NCBI GenBank assembly: GCA_905221385.1
Contig: CAJNCV010000004.1
Location: 62,001-126,000 of the forward strand
Origin: a bacterium
Lineage (GTDB): Bacteria; Bacillota; Bacilli; Lactobacillales; Streptococcaceae
Reading direction: 5' to 3'
Length of the DNA: 64,000 bases
Part shown: positions 6,365-17,825 of the stretch, piece by piece
How positions within the stretch are numbered: position 1 is the stretch's first letter
How the letters are laid out: each line of letters opens with the position of its first letter
The notes under the pieces: generated by a model
Database searches by the model: none
What the model saw: only the letters and a program-made list of their open reading frames with translations
What the model was told of the DNA's origin: nothing
Made by a program: the position numbers and the translations under genes

Positions 6365-7423
6365 ATGAAAAAGAAAACAGCAGTGGTATTTGGGACCTTT
6401 GCCCCTCTCCATCAAGGGCATATCGATCTGATTCAGCGAGCCAAGCGTCAGTGTGACCAGGTCTGGGTAGTCGTTTCAGGCTATGAAGGAGACCGAGGGG
6501 AGCAGGTAGGTTTAAGTCTTCAAAAACGATTTCGCTATATCCGAGAGGCTTTTCGTGATGACGAATTGACCTCTGTCTGCAAGCTGGATGAGACCAACCT
6601 TCCCCGTTACCCTATGGGCTGGCAGGAGTGGTTGGACCAGATGTTAGCGGAGATTTCCTATAATGAAACCCAGCAAGAACTGACTTTCTTTGTGGGAGAA
6701 GAAGACTACCAGCAGGAGCTAGCTAAACGTGGATTTGGCACTGTCTTGCAAGAAAGAAAGTTTGGTATCTCAGCGACTATGATTCGAGAAAATCCAAGCA
6801 AATATTGGAAATACATCGTTCAGCCCTTCCGTCGTCAGTTTACCAAGAAAGTGTTGATTATGGGAAGTGCCAGCAATGGGAAGACCACTCTGGCCAAGGA
6901 TTTGGCAAGGTATTACGATGCGCCCGTTAGTCTAGAATATGCGCGTGAGTACCAGATTAAAAACAATGTCCGTGACGATGAATTGACTCCAAAGGATTAC
7001 TACTATCTCCTATTGGGACAGTATGACCAGACCTCAAAGCTAATCGATAGCAATGCCAATCGAGGTCTAGTGATAGCCGATACCAACTCCTTGGTAACCA
7101 AGGGCTACTATGACTATTACATGGAGACTGAGGACCAAGGGGACTTATCAGGAGAAACCTTTGACAATCTCTTTGCCTCTATCTTGGCCAAGGAAAAATG
7201 GGACTTGATTCTCTTTGTGCAGCCTGTCGGCTCTTATGTCAATGACGGATTTAGAGATATGACCATGGCGGAAGACCACATTCGTCACAGTTTTTCCCAG
7301 CATTTGGACCAGATGAGGGAGAGATACTTAACGACCATTCCTTTAGTTTATCTAGTAGAGGATTATTTAGGCAATTATGAAGCAGCAAAAGTAGCTATTG
7401 ATGCCATTTACCAAGCAGATTAG
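6365..7423 (+). CDS. nadR: NadR-like NMN adenylyltransferase / ribosylnicotinamide kinase
   Basis: 352 residues with two enzyme domains. Residues 1-150 are a nucleotidylyltransferase: FGTFAPLHQGH carries the HxGH motif (16-19) and ISATMIR (about 135-141) is the ISxTxxR motif. Residues 160-352 are a P-loop kinase with Walker A GSASNGKTT (about 166-174). The pair phosphorylates nicotinamide riboside to NMN and adenylates NMN to NAD. Unlike enterobacterial NadR there is no N-terminal DNA-binding domain, so it is purely enzymatic. It heads an operon with the pnuC transporter (start 10 bases after its stop) and a NUDIX/NrtR-like gene, consistent with uptake and conversion of nicotinamide riboside. 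Confidence 0.9.
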   Translation: MKKKTAVVFGTFAPLHQGHIDLIQRAKRQCDQVWVVVSGYEGDRGEQVGLSLQKRFRYIREAFRDDELTSVCKLDETNLPRYPMGWQEWLDQMLAEISYNETQQELTFFVGEEDYQQELAKRGFGTVLQERKFGISATMIRENPSKYWKYIVQPFRRQFTKKVLIMGSASNGKTTLAKDLARYYDAPVSLEYAREYQIKNNVRDDELTPKDYYYLLLGQYDQTSKLIDSNANRGLVIADTNSLVTKGYYDYYMETEDQGDLSGETFDNLFASILAKEKWDLILFVQPVGSYVNDGFRDMTMAEDHIRHSFSQHLDQMRERYLTTIPLVYLVEDYLGNYEAAKVAIDAIYQAD

Positions 7424-7432
7424 GAGAAAATT

Positions 7433-8212
7433 ATGAAAAAGCTAACTGAAAAAATCACACAATTTATCGAAAACTTTAAAAATGTCCATGCAGAAGCTCG
7501 CAAGATTGGTTTTGCAGGAATTATGCGCCTGCTCTGGAAAGATCTCTTTGTCGGCCGTAGCCTTTTCCAGTGGTTATACCTCATCGCTTTGTCAAGTGTT
7601 CCCTTGATCTTGGAATTCACGCAAAATACAGAAAGCCATGACTGGCTGAGCTTGTTTGCATCTTGGACTGGGATTGTCTGTGTTATCTTGGTAGCAGAAG
7701 GTCGTGCAAGCAATTATCTCTTTGGGGCCATTAACTCGGCTATCTACTTGATCTTGGCCATGAATGCGACTTTTTATGGTGAAGTTTTGACGACTGTTTA
7801 CTTCTTTATCATGCAGCCGATTGGTCTCTATGCTTGGCTGTCCAATCGTATCAATGACCAAGGAAAACCAGAAGAATCCCACTTTGAAGCTAAGAAATTA
7901 TCTGTTCTTGACTGGCTCAAGTACTTAGCCTTGACTGCTATCATTTGGATTGGTATGGGCTTGGCTTACCAAAGTATCAATAGCGCTCGTCCTTTCCGTG
8001 ATAGTGTTACTGATGCGACCAATGGTGTTGGTCAGCTCTTGATGACACGTCTCTACCGTGAGCAATGGATTTTCTGGATTGCAACCAATCTCTTTAGTAT
8101 TTATCTCTGGTGGGGTGAAAATATCCACATCCAAGGGATGTACTGGGTTTACACACTCAATAGTCTAGTGGGTTGGTACCAATGGACTAAGGCAGTTCGA
8201 AAGGAGGCATAA
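7433..8212 (+). CDS. pnuC: PnuC family nicotinamide riboside transporter
   Basis: 259 residues with about seven membrane segments after a charged N-terminus of roughly 45 residues. PnuC marks include the YLFGAINSAIYLILA and YFFIMQPIGLYAWLSN segments and the late WYQW near residue 250. PnuC proteins let nicotinamide riboside diffuse in, with trapping by phosphorylation. The gene lies between the NadR-type kinase, which would do that trapping, and the NUDIX gene. It starts at an ATG following AGGAG, 10 bases after nadR, and ends one base before the next start. Confidence 0.92.
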   Translation: MKKLTEKITQFIENFKNVHAEARKIGFAGIMRLLWKDLFVGRSLFQWLYLIALSSVPLILEFTQNTESHDWLSLFASWTGIVCVILVAEGRASNYLFGAINSAIYLILAMNATFYGEVLTTVYFFIMQPIGLYAWLSNRINDQGKPEESHFEAKKLSVLDWLKYLALTAIIWIGMGLAYQSINSARPFRDSVTDATNGVGQLLMTRLYREQWIFWIATNLFSIYLWWGENIHIQGMYWVYTLNSLVGWYQWTKAVRKEA

Positions 8213-8213
8213 G

Positions 8214-8987
8214 ATGGCAGATACGATAATTCCAGCCGGGATGACGGAAAAAGAATATTATGAAATCCATGCCAGTCAGGAGGAGTTTTTAGACTGGTAC
8301 TACAAGCAGGAACTCCCTCAATACGAAAAACCAAGTGTGACAGTGGATATGGTAGCCTACTGCTTTGTTGAAGGAAAGATCAAGCTCTTATTAATTCGCC
8401 GCAAGGCTCACCCTTATCAGAACTGTTTGGCCTTGGTTGGAGGCTTTATGGACAAGGGAGAAGATGCTGCACATGCCTGCCAGCGCGAAGTGAGAGAAGA
8501 AGTCAATCTCGATCTTCCTTTGGAAAAAATCGAGCAATTGATGACCGTATCGACCCCCGGTCGTGATCCACGGGGCTGGACAGTGACTATTGCCCACTTA
8601 GTGTACCTGCCTAGTCGTGCATTAGAACTGGTTCAGGCAGGTGACGATGCCAAGGATGTCGTTTTCGTAGATGTCGATTTTCAGACAGGCAAATGTTTCC
8701 TAGAGGGAGTCGAGTTGAAGGAGCAAGCCTTCGCTTTTGACCATTATGCCATTATCCAAGAATCCATCAAACGAATCCAAGGACGCCTCGATTGGAATCC
8801 AACCTTCCTTTATCTGCTGGAAGAGGAGTTTACTGTCTACGAAGGAACTGAACTGGTCAATCTCATCAATCCCGGTCGCCCAATCGTCAGCAATAACTTT
8901 CTCGTAAAATACGGCGAATATGTAGAAGAAGTCGGACTCAAACGAGTACCCAAAAAGAAACCAAGAAAAACCTATCGATTGAAATAA
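8214..8987 (+). CDS. NUDIX protein with NrtR-like winged-helix C-terminus
   Basis: 257 residues. Residues 40-165 are a NUDIX domain; the box reads G77-x5-E83 and R91-E-V-R-E-E96 with Asn98 where the consensus has Gly, so the catalytic Glu cluster is kept. The C-terminal 70 residues (FTVYEGTELVNLINPG, then FLVKYGEYVEEVGLKRV, then PRKTYRLK) match the winged-helix region of NrtR regulators, which sense ADP-ribose and control NAD genes. As the last gene of an operon with nadR and pnuC, it is probably the operon's own regulator, perhaps still an ADP-ribose pyrophosphatase. A plain NUDIX hydrolase is the alternative. Confidence 0.75.
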   Translation: MADTIIPAGMTEKEYYEIHASQEEFLDWYYKQELPQYEKPSVTVDMVAYCFVEGKIKLLLIRRKAHPYQNCLALVGGFMDKGEDAAHACQREVREEVNLDLPLEKIEQLMTVSTPGRDPRGWTVTIAHLVYLPSRALELVQAGDDAKDVVFVDVDFQTGKCFLEGVELKEQAFAFDHYAIIQESIKRIQGRLDWNPTFLYLLEEEFTVYEGTELVNLINPGRPIVSNNFLVKYGEYVEEVGLKRVPKKKPRKTYRLK

Positions 8988-8992
8988 AAAGT

Positions 8993-9020
8993 GAGGTCGG
9001 GAAGAGTTCCCGACCTCTTT
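8993..9020. terminator. Terminator after the NAD salvage operon
   Basis: Eleven-bp stem GAGGTCGGGAA/TTCCCGACCTC (8993-9017) with a GAG loop and T-run. It probably also terminates the opposing small gene. Confidence 0.85.
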
Positions 9021-9057
9021 ATGTATCATCATGAGATGGCTTTCTGTTGCGACTGTA

Positions 9058-9288
9058 TTAGTGGTGGCTATCTTTCTTAGGATTACTCAATATGTGAGTA
9101 AAGAAGTTTTTGTATCGATACTTGAGATAGTTCTCGTGCAAAAATAACAAAGCGATATAAACAATCAAAAAGATTGTAGTCAGATAGAAGACATCAAATG
9201 CAGTTCGCGCATAGTAAGTGGCTGTTTGATAAGAGCCAATAGCCCCCAAAATCAACCAAGGAAGATACTTGTAATACTTATTTAGCAT
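9058..9288 (-). CDS. Small membrane protein of unknown function
   Basis: 76 residues with two hydrophobic segments (about 9-25 and 33-50) and a basic tail ending in NPKKDSHH. I do not recognise a family. The ATG at 9288 is preceded on the minus strand by TAGGAGGTGC, a strong ribosome site, which supports a real gene. It is monocistronic, facing the NAD operon, with the divergent lipoprotein gene on its other side. Confidence 0.65.
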   Translation of the reverse strand: MLNKYYKYLPWLILGAIGSYQTATYYARTAFDVFYLTTIFLIVYIALLFLHENYLKYRYKNFFTHILSNPKKDSHH

Positions 9289-9542
9289 CAGAGTGCACCT
9301 CCTATATTCTATCTCAATGCTATTATATTCCTTTGTCTAATACGATACAAGCGATTACACAAAAAATTTTAATTTTTAACAGGAAAATCTCCTGTTTTTC
9401 TGTTTTATTACGAATAAAAATAGTAGAGAGAAATTTTTTAAAATGGTTTCTCTAAATAGTTGACAGATTCAAGGCCTAATGTTACAATTGTATTACAAAA
9501 AGATTTCTTAACATTTCAAAAATATTACAAAGGAGTAGAAAA
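9289..9542. promoter_or_regulatory. Divergent intergenic region; lipoprotein promoter
   Basis: 254 non-coding bases. A clear rightward promoter is TTGACA (9460-9465), 17-bp spacer, TACAAT (9483-9488). An inverted repeat AGAGAAA...TTTCTCT (about 9426-9454) just upstream of the -35 could be an operator. The remainder is A/T-rich with nothing recognised. Confidence 0.6.
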
Positions 9543-10226
9543 ATGAAAAAGAAAACCTATATCAAATTGATGGCAGCGACTGTATTAGCTTCTACCTTGC
9601 TACTGGGAGCTTGTGGAAATAAAAACGGGACCACTCAAACCAGCAGCTCTGCAAAAACAAGTCAATCATCAAGTTCCAAAGCAGCTTCTTCTAGCAAAGA
9701 AAGCAAGGCCCAAAAATCTTCAAGCTCAGCTTCATCTGAAAAGGCTCAGGCATCTTCTGGTCAGTCTTCTACAACGCCAGATCAGTCACAAGCGAAACCG
9801 GCACCTGAATCAAGACAAGAACAAGCAGCTCCTAGTCAACAAGCTCCATCTCAGGCACCTTCAACTCAGCAAGGTTCTCAAGCCCAGTCTAACCAGTCAG
9901 GCTATGATCCAACAACTGACCGCAAACTGCAAGACAAGCAAGCTGAACACAACAAACGCTACAAGGGCGTTTTAACCATGGTGGATGGTGATTTCTCAGC
10001 AGCTGCAGGCAACTGGAAGGGAGCGAATGGCGAAACTATTACAGTTTCATCAGGGGGCCAATTTACAGTAGAAACTGCAGATGGAAAGAAAGAAAACTAT
10101 TCTATAAGAGGCTACTCTTACACACTTGATGATGGTAAGTATAATGCCAAAATCGGTGGAGGAAAAATCATCCAAATTACAACAGGTGCGGATGGTAAAG
10201 TTTCAAGCGTTGCCTTGATTCAATAA
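9543..10226 (+). CDS. Ser/Gln-rich lipoprotein with C-terminal DUF6287-like domain
   Basis: 227 residues. A lipoprotein signal peptide (KLMAATVLASTLLLGAC, Cys at residue 24) is followed by about 100 residues of low-complexity Ser/Gln/Ala/Pro spacer, then a compact C-terminal domain from about residue 140 (YKGVLTMVDGDFSAAAGNWK ... GGGKIIQITT). That C-terminal pattern resembles DUF6287, seen in streptococcal lipoproteins of unknown role. The spacer would hold the domain away from the membrane through the wall. It has its own promoter and no operon partners. Confidence 0.75.
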   Translation: MKKKTYIKLMAATVLASTLLLGACGNKNGTTQTSSSAKTSQSSSSKAASSSKESKAQKSSSSASSEKAQASSGQSSTTPDQSQAKPAPESRQEQAAPSQQAPSQAPSTQQGSQAQSNQSGYDPTTDRKLQDKQAEHNKRYKGVLTMVDGDFSAAAGNWKGANGETITVSSGGQFTVETADGKKENYSIRGYSYTLDDGKYNAKIGGGKIIQITTGADGKVSSVALIQ

Positions 10227-10352
10227 TAAAATTTGGTGTTTTAACTTTCACTAGAAATCGTTCTGTAAAAGAGTGAGTCAACTGTTTTTCACTTAGTTTC
10301 TCCAAGAGAAAGTGGTATAATAAAAAAATCAAAGGAAAACGAGTGATAATAC

Positions 10353-11039
10353 ATGGCGGATAAATTAATCTTACCTCAAAACACACGATTGATGGGAGTA
10401 TTTCTTGGATTTGTAGGTGGTTCTTTGGATGTGTTTTGCCATATTCAGTACCATAGTTTGATAGCGACACAGACAGGGAACATTCTCCTACTGATATCTG
10501 ATTGGCACGACTCAAATGTTATCAATACGATGCTACGATTCTGCTCCATTATTTTCTTTTCTCTAGGATTTCTGTTTGCATTGCACATGAAAGAATACCG
10601 TAAAACGGCCTACTGGCGGGTTAAGATGCTGCTTCCTTTATTTATTGGAACTCTTATTCTACCTTTCTTTTCACGATTTCCTCTATTAGAAGTTCCTTTC
10701 ATCGCTTTTGGAACAGGAATGATGATGCTAACATTTACGGGCAGTTTGATTGAAGATCATCCCTATGTCATTTTTATGACGTCTGGAAATTACCGAAAGA
10801 TGTTGACCGCTTTGTATCGCATTGCTAGAAGAGAAGGAAATATCCAAGAATATCGCCGTCAGGCCTTAAATTATGGGATTGTTGTGGGAAGTTTCATGGT
10901 GGGCGCAATCAGCTTGGCTGTATTGATGCATTTTCTTCATGAATGGTCTATATGGATTGTCAGCCTCAATTTGTTTTTGATTATGTCCTATTATATAGCT
11001 AGAGTGAAGCAATTAGATTTACAAGATGAAAACATATAA
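10353..11039 (+). CDS. DUF1275 (YoaK-like) membrane protein
   Basis: 228 residues and six or so membrane segments. The N-terminal GFVGGSLDVFCHIQYHSLIA followed by TQTGN is the DUF1275 signature. Function is unknown; some members are proposed small-molecule transporters. The ATG follows AAAGGAAAACGAG. It stands alone, closed by a strong terminator at 11041-11076. Confidence 0.85.
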   Translation: MADKLILPQNTRLMGVFLGFVGGSLDVFCHIQYHSLIATQTGNILLLISDWHDSNVINTMLRFCSIIFFSLGFLFALHMKEYRKTAYWRVKMLLPLFIGTLILPFFSRFPLLEVPFIAFGTGMMMLTFTGSLIEDHPYVIFMTSGNYRKMLTALYRIARREGNIQEYRRQALNYGIVVGSFMVGAISLAVLMHFLHEWSIWIVSLNLFLIMSYYIARVKQLDLQDENI

Positions 11040-11040
11040 A

Positions 11041-11076
11041 AAACGGCAAGACTCATTTTTGAGCTTTGCCGTTTTT
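11041..11076. terminator. Terminator between DUF1275 gene and dus
   Basis: AAACGGCAA...TTTGCCGTTT stem with an inner CTCA/GAG element and T-run; the convergent arrangement suggests bidirectional use. Confidence 0.85.
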
Positions 11077-11095
11077 GTGAGTTGTAGATGTGAGA

Positions 11096-12076
11096 CTATG
11101 CTTTGTCTAGTTGCAAGAGTGCCTCAATTTCTGCAAGAGTGCTAGCTTGTGAAATAGCTCCACGAAGTTTGGCGGCGCCAGATGTACCACGAAGGTAGTG
11201 AGGAGCGAGGCCACGGAATTCACGGACTGCAATTTTTTCTCCTTTGAGGCTAATCAAGCGTTTTAAGTGTTCGTAGGCGATTTTCATCTTATCTTCAAAG
11301 GTCAAATCAGGAAGGATTTCTCCTGTTTCAAAGTAGTGGTTGATTTGATTGAAGAGGTAGGGATTTCCCATGGCTGCTCGGCCAATCATAACTGCGTCAG
11401 CACCAACTTCTTCGATGCGTTGTTTAGCATCTTGAACTGTACGGATGTCACCGTTGGCGATAAATGGAATCTTGGTTAAAGCTTGAGCAACCTTGTGAAG
11501 GGTCTCAAGATCAGCGTGACCAGTATACATTTGCTCACGGGTACGGCCGTGCATAGCAAGGGCAGAGACACCAGCAGCCTCAGCGGCGAGAGCATTCTCA
11601 ACTGCTAGGGAAGGGTCAGACCAGCCGGTGCGCATTTTGACAGTTAGGGGGATATCAAGGACAGATTGGACCTTGTTGATAATAGAGTAGATCTTGTCTG
11701 GATCCTTGAGCCACATAGCACCAGCTTCGTTCTTCACGATTTTGTTAACTGGGCAGCCCATGTTGATATCGACGATATCGGTCTTGGTGTTTTCTTGGAT
11801 GAATTCTGCTGCACGTGCTAGGCTGTCTTCATCACTACCAAAGAGTTGGATAGAAACGGGATTTTCGCCTTCATCGATGTGAAGCATATGCAAGGTTTTT
11901 TCATTGTTGTATTGGATTCCCTTGTCAGAGACCATTTCCATGACAACTAGTCCAGCTCCGAGTTCTTTTGCGATGGTACGAAAGGCTGAGTTGGTCACGC
12001 CAGCCATGGGTGCTAAAACAGTACGATTGGGAATCTCAACATTGCCAATCATAAAGGGTGTATTAAGATTTGTCAC
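11096..12076 (-). CDS. dus: tRNA-dihydrouridine synthase (Dus)
   Basis: 326 residues from a GTG at 12076. I choose this over an ATG 10 codons upstream because a GGAGG lies 9 bases ahead of the GTG and the protein then opens with the family-typical [21 protein letters not shown]. The FMN-binding TIM barrel shows VLAPMAGVT, the catalytic Cys in [26 protein letters not shown] and NGDIRT. The enzyme reduces uridine to dihydrouridine in tRNA D-loops. The start overlaps the end of hslO by 14 bases, so the genes are translationally coupled. Confidence 0.93.
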   Translation of the reverse strand: MTNLNTPFMIGNVEIPNRTVLAPMAGVTNSAFRTIAKELGAGLVVMEMVSDKGIQYNNEKTLHMLHIDEGENPVSIQLFGSDEDSLARAAEFIQENTKTDIVDINMGCPVNKIVKNEAGAMWLKDPDKIYSIINKVQSVLDIPLTVKMRTGWSDPSLAVENALAAEAAGVSALAMHGRTREQMYTGHADLETLHKVAQALTKIPFIANGDIRTVQDAKQRIEEVGADAVMIGRAAMGNPYLFNQINHYFETGEILPDLTFEDKMKIAYEHLKRLISLKGEKIAVREFRGLAPHYLRGTSGAAKLRGAISQASTLAEIEALLQLDKA

Positions 12077-12935
12077 GAATGAGTTCCTCCAGGTCGTTTT
12101 CATCAAAGTTATAAGTTGTTTGGCAGAATTGACAAGTGATTTCTGCCCCGTGGTCTTCCTCTTTCATTTCCTCTAAGTCTGAGTTTGGAAGGCTGGCAAG
12201 AGCGTTCATAAAACGGTCTTTGCTACAGTCACATTGGAAACGAATTTCTTCTTCAGATAGACGTTTGTAGGATTCGTCACCATAGATGGCCTTGAGAAGG
12301 GCTTCGATATGGTCATCGCTTTCCAGAAGGGTTGAGATAGCTGGCATTTCTTGGATGCGTTTCTCAAAGCGGGCAATCTCTTCTTCCTTGGCCCCTGGCA
12401 ATACTTGGAGAAGGAAACCTCCGGCAACTTTGACCTTGTCGTCTTTATCCAAAAGAACATTGAGGCCGACTGCTGAAGGGGTTTGTTGGCTTTCAGTCAG
12501 GTAGTAGGCCAAGTCTTCACCGATTTCCCCAGAGATGAGAGGAGTCATGGAGTTGTAGGGATTTCCAGTACCATAGTCTGTGATAACGAGGAATTGACCA
12601 TTTCCAACAAAAGGTCCGACTAGGACTTCACCAGTTGCAGTTTTTTTGATATCTACACCTGGATTTTGAACGTAGCCCTTTACGTTGCCCTTAGTATCTG
12701 CGACCGTGATGATGGCTCCGAGAGAGCTCGTTCCAAGAACTTTAACCGTTAGTTTGGTATTTCCTTTTTCATTGGCTGCGAGAATTTGACTAGCGATAAG
12801 GGTACGGCCAAGTGCAACGGTTGAACTGGCTTGGGTTTGATGTTTTTCTTGAGCAGTGCGGACGGTTTCAGTGCTATCAAGGACAAAAGCACGAAAGGCT
12901 CCACTTTCTGATATAGTTTTAATAATTTTATCCAT
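12063..12935 (-). CDS. hslO: Hsp33, redox-regulated chaperone holdase
   Basis: 290 residues, standard Hsp33 length. The C-terminal zinc switch has C235-x-C237 and C268-x-x-C271; oxidation of these cysteines releases zinc and activates the chaperone in oxidative stress. The N-terminal domain shows [10 protein letters not shown] and [15 protein letters not shown] as in the family. The ATG at 12935 opens the hslO-dus operon. A purine-rich leader precedes it. Confidence 0.96.
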   Translation of the reverse strand: MDKIIKTISESGAFRAFVLDSTETVRTAQEKHQTQASSTVALGRTLIASQILAANEKGNTKLTVKVLGTSSLGAIITVADTKGNVKGYVQNPGVDIKKTATGEVLVGPFVGNGQFLVITDYGTGNPYNSMTPLISGEIGEDLAYYLTESQQTPSAVGLNVLLDKDDKVKVAGGFLLQVLPGAKEEEIARFEKRIQEMPAISTLLESDDHIEALLKAIYGDESYKRLSEEEIRFQCDCSKDRFMNALASLPNSDLEEMKEEDHGAEITCQFCQTTYNFDENDLEELIRDKS

Positions 12936-13224
12936 AGCTACTATTTTAGCATAAAAATGCCCAAAGGGGGAGCCGTGTGTTTGTTGTCATTTTTTAACTG
13001 TAATGTATGGTAATAGATATTAGGATTTAGAGGAAAAGGGATTTTTGATAATAGATTTTATTCATCTTTTAACTTATCTTAAAATAAGCTAAAACAAACT
13101 TTTGAATTATGGTAAACAGTTGAAAAAAAGGTTGATAAAATGGTAAAATGTTAGGAAGATAAGACAGTAAATGCATAGTTGCATAGCTTTTTTGAAAAAT
13201 CATAGAAAATTGAACACACTAACT
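12936..13224. other. dlt operon upstream region
   Basis: 289 bases between divergent hslO and dltX. A/T-rich, with several possible -10 hexamers (for example TAAAAT near 13144) but no convincing -35 at ideal spacing. A degenerate CiaR-like direct repeat (TTTAAC-N5-TTAAAA near 13067-13083) is too weak to call, though dlt genes are CiaR-controlled in pneumococcus. An in-frame upstream extension of dltX from an ATG at 13171 exists but looks non-native. Confidence 0.4.
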
Positions 13225-13356
13225 ATGGGAAAACACAGAAAATTGTATATGTTTTTGGGACAGACCGTCCTATATTTTGTAATCTTACTTGGTTTGCTTT
13301 ATTTTTTTAGTTACCTTGGTCAGAGTCAAGGAACCTTTATTTATAATGAGTTCTAG
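13225..13356 (+). CDS. dltX: DltX, small membrane protein of D-alanylation
   Basis: 43 residues from the ATG at 13225: a short basic N-terminus (MGKHRKLYMF), one membrane helix (VLYFVILLGLLYFFSYLG) and the conserved extracytoplasmic tail ending FIYNEF, which is the DltX hallmark. DltX helps carry D-alanine across the membrane with DltB/DltD. I prefer this start to the ATG 18 codons upstream because DltX proteins begin close to the RKLY motif, although the ribosome site is weak. It immediately precedes dltA, as in other streptococci. Confidence 0.85.
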   Translation: MGKHRKLYMFLGQTVLYFVILLGLLYFFSYLGQSQGTFIYNEF

Positions 13357-13376
13357 TTTTAAAGGAGAAATGAACT

Positions 13377-14927
13377 GTGTCTAATAAACCGATAAAAGAT
13401 ATGATTGAAACGATTGAGCACTTTGCTCAAATACAGCCAACATATCCTGTCTACAATGTTTTAGGTCAAGAGCATACTTATGGTGATCTGAAGGCTGATT
13501 CAGATAGTTTAGCTGCAGCTATCGATCGATTTGACTTGCCTGAGAAATCTCCAGTCGTCGTTTTTGGTGGTCAGGAATATGAGATGTTGGCTACCTTTGT
13601 AGCGCTGACTAAGTCGGGTCATGCCTACATTCCAATTGACAGCCATTCGGCCTTGGAACGAGTTTCTGCTATCGTAGAAGTTGCAGAGCCAAGTTTGATT
13701 ATTGCCATCTCAGATTTTCCATTGGAGCAAGTCTCTACGCCAATGATGACTTTAGCTCAGGTTCAAGAAGCCTTTGCTCAAGGGGATAGCTATGAGATGA
13801 CGCATTCAGTCAAGGGAGATGATAATTACTACATCATCTTTACTTCTGGTACGACCGGTAAGCCAAAGGGAGTGCAGATTTCCCATGACAATCTCCTCAG
13901 TTTTACCAACTGGATGATTACAGATAAGGAGTTTGCGACACCAAGTCGTCCACAAATGCTGGCTCAGCCCCCTTATTCTTTTGACCTATCTGTTATGTAC
14001 TGGGCGCCAACCTTGGCACTAGGTGGTACGCTTTTCGCTCTTCCTTCAGCCATTACTCAGGACTTCAAAAAACTCTTTGCGACTATCTTTTCCTTGCCAA
14101 TCGCTATCTGGACCTCAACACCGTCCTTTGCAGATATGGCCATGTTGTCAGAAGATTTTAATAGTGAGAAAATGTCAGGAATCACGCATTTCTACTTTGA
14201 TGGTGAAGAATTGACGGTCAAAACAGCTCAAAAATTGCGCGAGCGATTCCCAAATGCCCGTATTATCAATGCTTACGGTCCAACGGAAGCGACAGTAGCC
14301 CTATCAGCAGTTGCCGTGACAGATGAGATGTTGGCGACTCTCAAACGCCTACCAATCGGCTATACCAAGGCGGATTCTCCAACCTTTATCATTGATGAGG
14401 AAGGCAATAAGCTGCCAAATGGTGAACAGGGAGAAATTATCGTTTCAGGGCCAGCTGTTTCAAAAGGCTATATGAATAATCCTGAAAAAACGGCAGAAGC
14501 TTTCTTTGAATTCGAAGGTCTTCCAGCCTACCACACAGGGGATGTAGGAACCATGACAGATGAGGGCTTGCTTCTCTATGGTGGGCGCATGGACTTCCAA
14601 ATTAAGTTTAATGGTTATCGCATTGAGCTTGAAGATGTCTCTCAAAACCTCAACAAGTCTCGCTTTATTGAGTCGGCTGTTGCTGTTCCACGTTATAACA
14701 AAGACCACAAGGTGCAAAATCTGCTGGCCTATGTTATCCTAAAGGACGGTGTTCGTGAACAGTTTGAACGCGATATCGATATTACCAAGGCTATCAAGGA
14801 AGATTTGGCAGATATCATGATGTCCTATATGATGCCATCTAAGTTTCTCTATCGAGACAGTTTACCACTAACGCCTAATGGTAAAATTGATATCAAGGGC
14901 TTGATTAACGAGGTAAACAGTAGATGA
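13377..14927 (+). CDS. dltA: DltA, D-alanine--D-alanyl carrier protein ligase
   Basis: 516 residues of the ANL adenylating family, starting at GTG after [17 protein letters not shown] (156-165) is the ATP-binding A3 loop; the A5 region reads NAYGPTEAT, the A7/A8 region YHTGDVG and [17 protein letters not shown], and the A10 lysine lies in [12 protein letters not shown]. DltA activates D-Ala with ATP and loads it on the phosphopantetheine of DltC. It is the first large gene of the operon and overlaps dltB by 4 bases. The reduction of negative surface charge gives resistance to cationic peptides. Confidence 0.97.
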   Translation: MSNKPIKDMIETIEHFAQIQPTYPVYNVLGQEHTYGDLKADSDSLAAAIDRFDLPEKSPVVVFGGQEYEMLATFVALTKSGHAYIPIDSHSALERVSAIVEVAEPSLIIAISDFPLEQVSTPMMTLAQVQEAFAQGDSYEMTHSVKGDDNYYIIFTSGTTGKPKGVQISHDNLLSFTNWMITDKEFATPSRPQMLAQPPYSFDLSVMYWAPTLALGGTLFALPSAITQDFKKLFATIFSLPIAIWTSTPSFADMAMLSEDFNSEKMSGITHFYFDGEELTVKTAQKLRERFPNARIINAYGPTEATVALSAVAVTDEMLATLKRLPIGYTKADSPTFIIDEEGNKLPNGEQGEIIVSGPAVSKGYMNNPEKTAEAFFEFEGLPAYHTGDVGTMTDEGLLLYGGRMDFQIKFNGYRIELEDVSQNLNKSRFIESAVAVPRYNKDHKVQNLLAYVILKDGVREQFERDIDITKAIKEDLADIMMSYMMPSKFLYRDSLPLTPNGKIDIKGLINEVNSR

Positions 14928-16168
14928 TGGAGCTTTATAAACAGCTACCTCATTTGGAACCTTATGGTGATCTTCAGTACTTTTTATACGTAATTGTTGC
15001 GACTTTACCTATCTTCATTGGTCTCTTTTTCAAGAAACGTTTTGCCTGGTATGAGGTGCTCGTTAGTCTCTTCTTTATCGTCACCATGTTGGTCGGTGGA
15101 AAGACGAATCAAATAAGCGCTCTTATCCTTTATGTTATCTGGCAAGTACTTCTTGTATCTTTCTACAAAAGGTACAGGAAAAAGCGGGATAGTAAATGGA
15201 TATTTTACCTAGTTAGCTTTTTATCCCTATTGCCAATCGTCTTTGTGAAAGTATCTCCTGCTATTCATGGATCTCAATCTTTGTTTGGATTTTTAGGGAT
15301 TTCTTACTTGACCTTTCGTGCAGTTGGGATTATCGTTGAACTGAGAGACGGTGTCATCAAGGATTTAACGATCTGGCAATTCTTGCGTTTTCTTCTCTTT
15401 ATGCCGACTTTCTCAAGTGGTCCCATTGATCGTTTTAAACGTTTCAATGAAAATTACGAGACCATTCCTGAGAGGGATGAGCTGATGGACATGCTAGAAG
15501 AGGCTGTCAAATATATCATGCTTGGCTTCCTTTACAAGTTTATCTTGGCTCATATTTTAGGAGAGACATTATTGCCTCCGCTGAAAAATTTGGCCTTGCA
15601 GACAGGTGGTTTCTTTAACCTCTACGCTTTAGCGGTCATGTACACCTTCGGTCTGGAGCTCTTCTTTGATTTTGCGGGCTATTCTATGTTTGCCTTAGCC
15701 ATTTCAAACTTGATGGGGATTCATAGTCCCATCAACTTTAACAAGCCCTTTTTATCAAGGGATTTAAAGGAGTTTTGGAATCGCTGGCACATGAGTCTGT
15801 CTTTCTGGTTCCGTGACTTTGTCTTTATGCGGATGGTGATGGTGTTGACCAGAAAGAAGGTTTTTAAAAATCGCAACGTCACCTCAAGTGTCGCCTATAT
15901 TGTAAATATGCTGATTATGGGCTTTTGGCATGGTGTGACCTGGTACTACATAGCCTATGGACTTTTTCATGGGATTGGGCTGGTCATCAATGACGCTTGG
16001 GTTCGTAAGAAAAAAGCGCTCAATAAAGAACGGAAAAAAGCTGGGAAGGCTTCCTTACCTGAGAATCGTTGGATTCAGTTGCTTGGCATGGTTATCACCT
16101 TCCATGTCGTTATGTTCTCATTCTTAATCTTTTCTGGATTTTTGAATGATTTATGGTTTAAAAAATAA
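14924..16168 (+). CDS. dltB: DltB, MBOAT D-alanyl transferase
   Basis: 414 residues with about ten membrane helices. MBOAT features are [20 protein letters not shown] and the later catalytic histidine in [19 protein letters not shown]. DltB passes D-Ala from DltC across the membrane toward lipoteichoic acid. It overlaps dltA by 4 bases (ATGATG at 14924; the second ATG at 14927 is an alternative start). Confidence 0.97.
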   Translation: MMELYKQLPHLEPYGDLQYFLYVIVATLPIFIGLFFKKRFAWYEVLVSLFFIVTMLVGGKTNQISALILYVIWQVLLVSFYKRYRKKRDSKWIFYLVSFLSLLPIVFVKVSPAIHGSQSLFGFLGISYLTFRAVGIIVELRDGVIKDLTIWQFLRFLLFMPTFSSGPIDRFKRFNENYETIPERDELMDMLEEAVKYIMLGFLYKFILAHILGETLLPPLKNLALQTGGFFNLYALAVMYTFGLELFFDFAGYSMFALAISNLMGIHSPINFNKPFLSRDLKEFWNRWHMSLSFWFRDFVFMRMVMVLTRKKVFKNRNVTSSVAYIVNMLIMGFWHGVTWYYIAYGLFHGIGLVINDAWVRKKKALNKERKKAGKASLPENRWIQLLGMVITFHVVMFSFLIFSGFLNDLWFKK

Positions 16169-16178
16169 AAGGATATAA

Positions 16179-17682
<1,504 letters not shown>

Positions 17683-17690
17683 AATCAGAT

Positions 17691-17722
17691 AAAAGTTTGG
17701 GATTTGAACCCAAGCTTTTTTT
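17691..17722 (+). terminator. dlt operon terminator
   Basis: AAAGTTTGGG/CCCAAGCTTT stem with one mismatch and a run of seven T. Confidence 0.85.
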
Positions 17723-17825
17723 GTTTAAATAGCGAATGTTTTAGATGAAAACAGGTCAAAAGTTTCAAAATTTTTAGAAATAGCGTATAATATAAAGGAA
17801 AAAAAGAAAAGAAAAGGATTTCAAA

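Noticed and set aside
13064..13086. CiaR-like direct repeat ahead of dltX
   Set aside because: Two or more mismatches to TTTAAG-N5-TTTAAG in either orientation; too weak to call.
13171..13224. N-terminal extension of dltX from an upstream ATG
   Set aside because: The extra 18 residues do not resemble DltX N-termini, which begin close to the RKLY motif.
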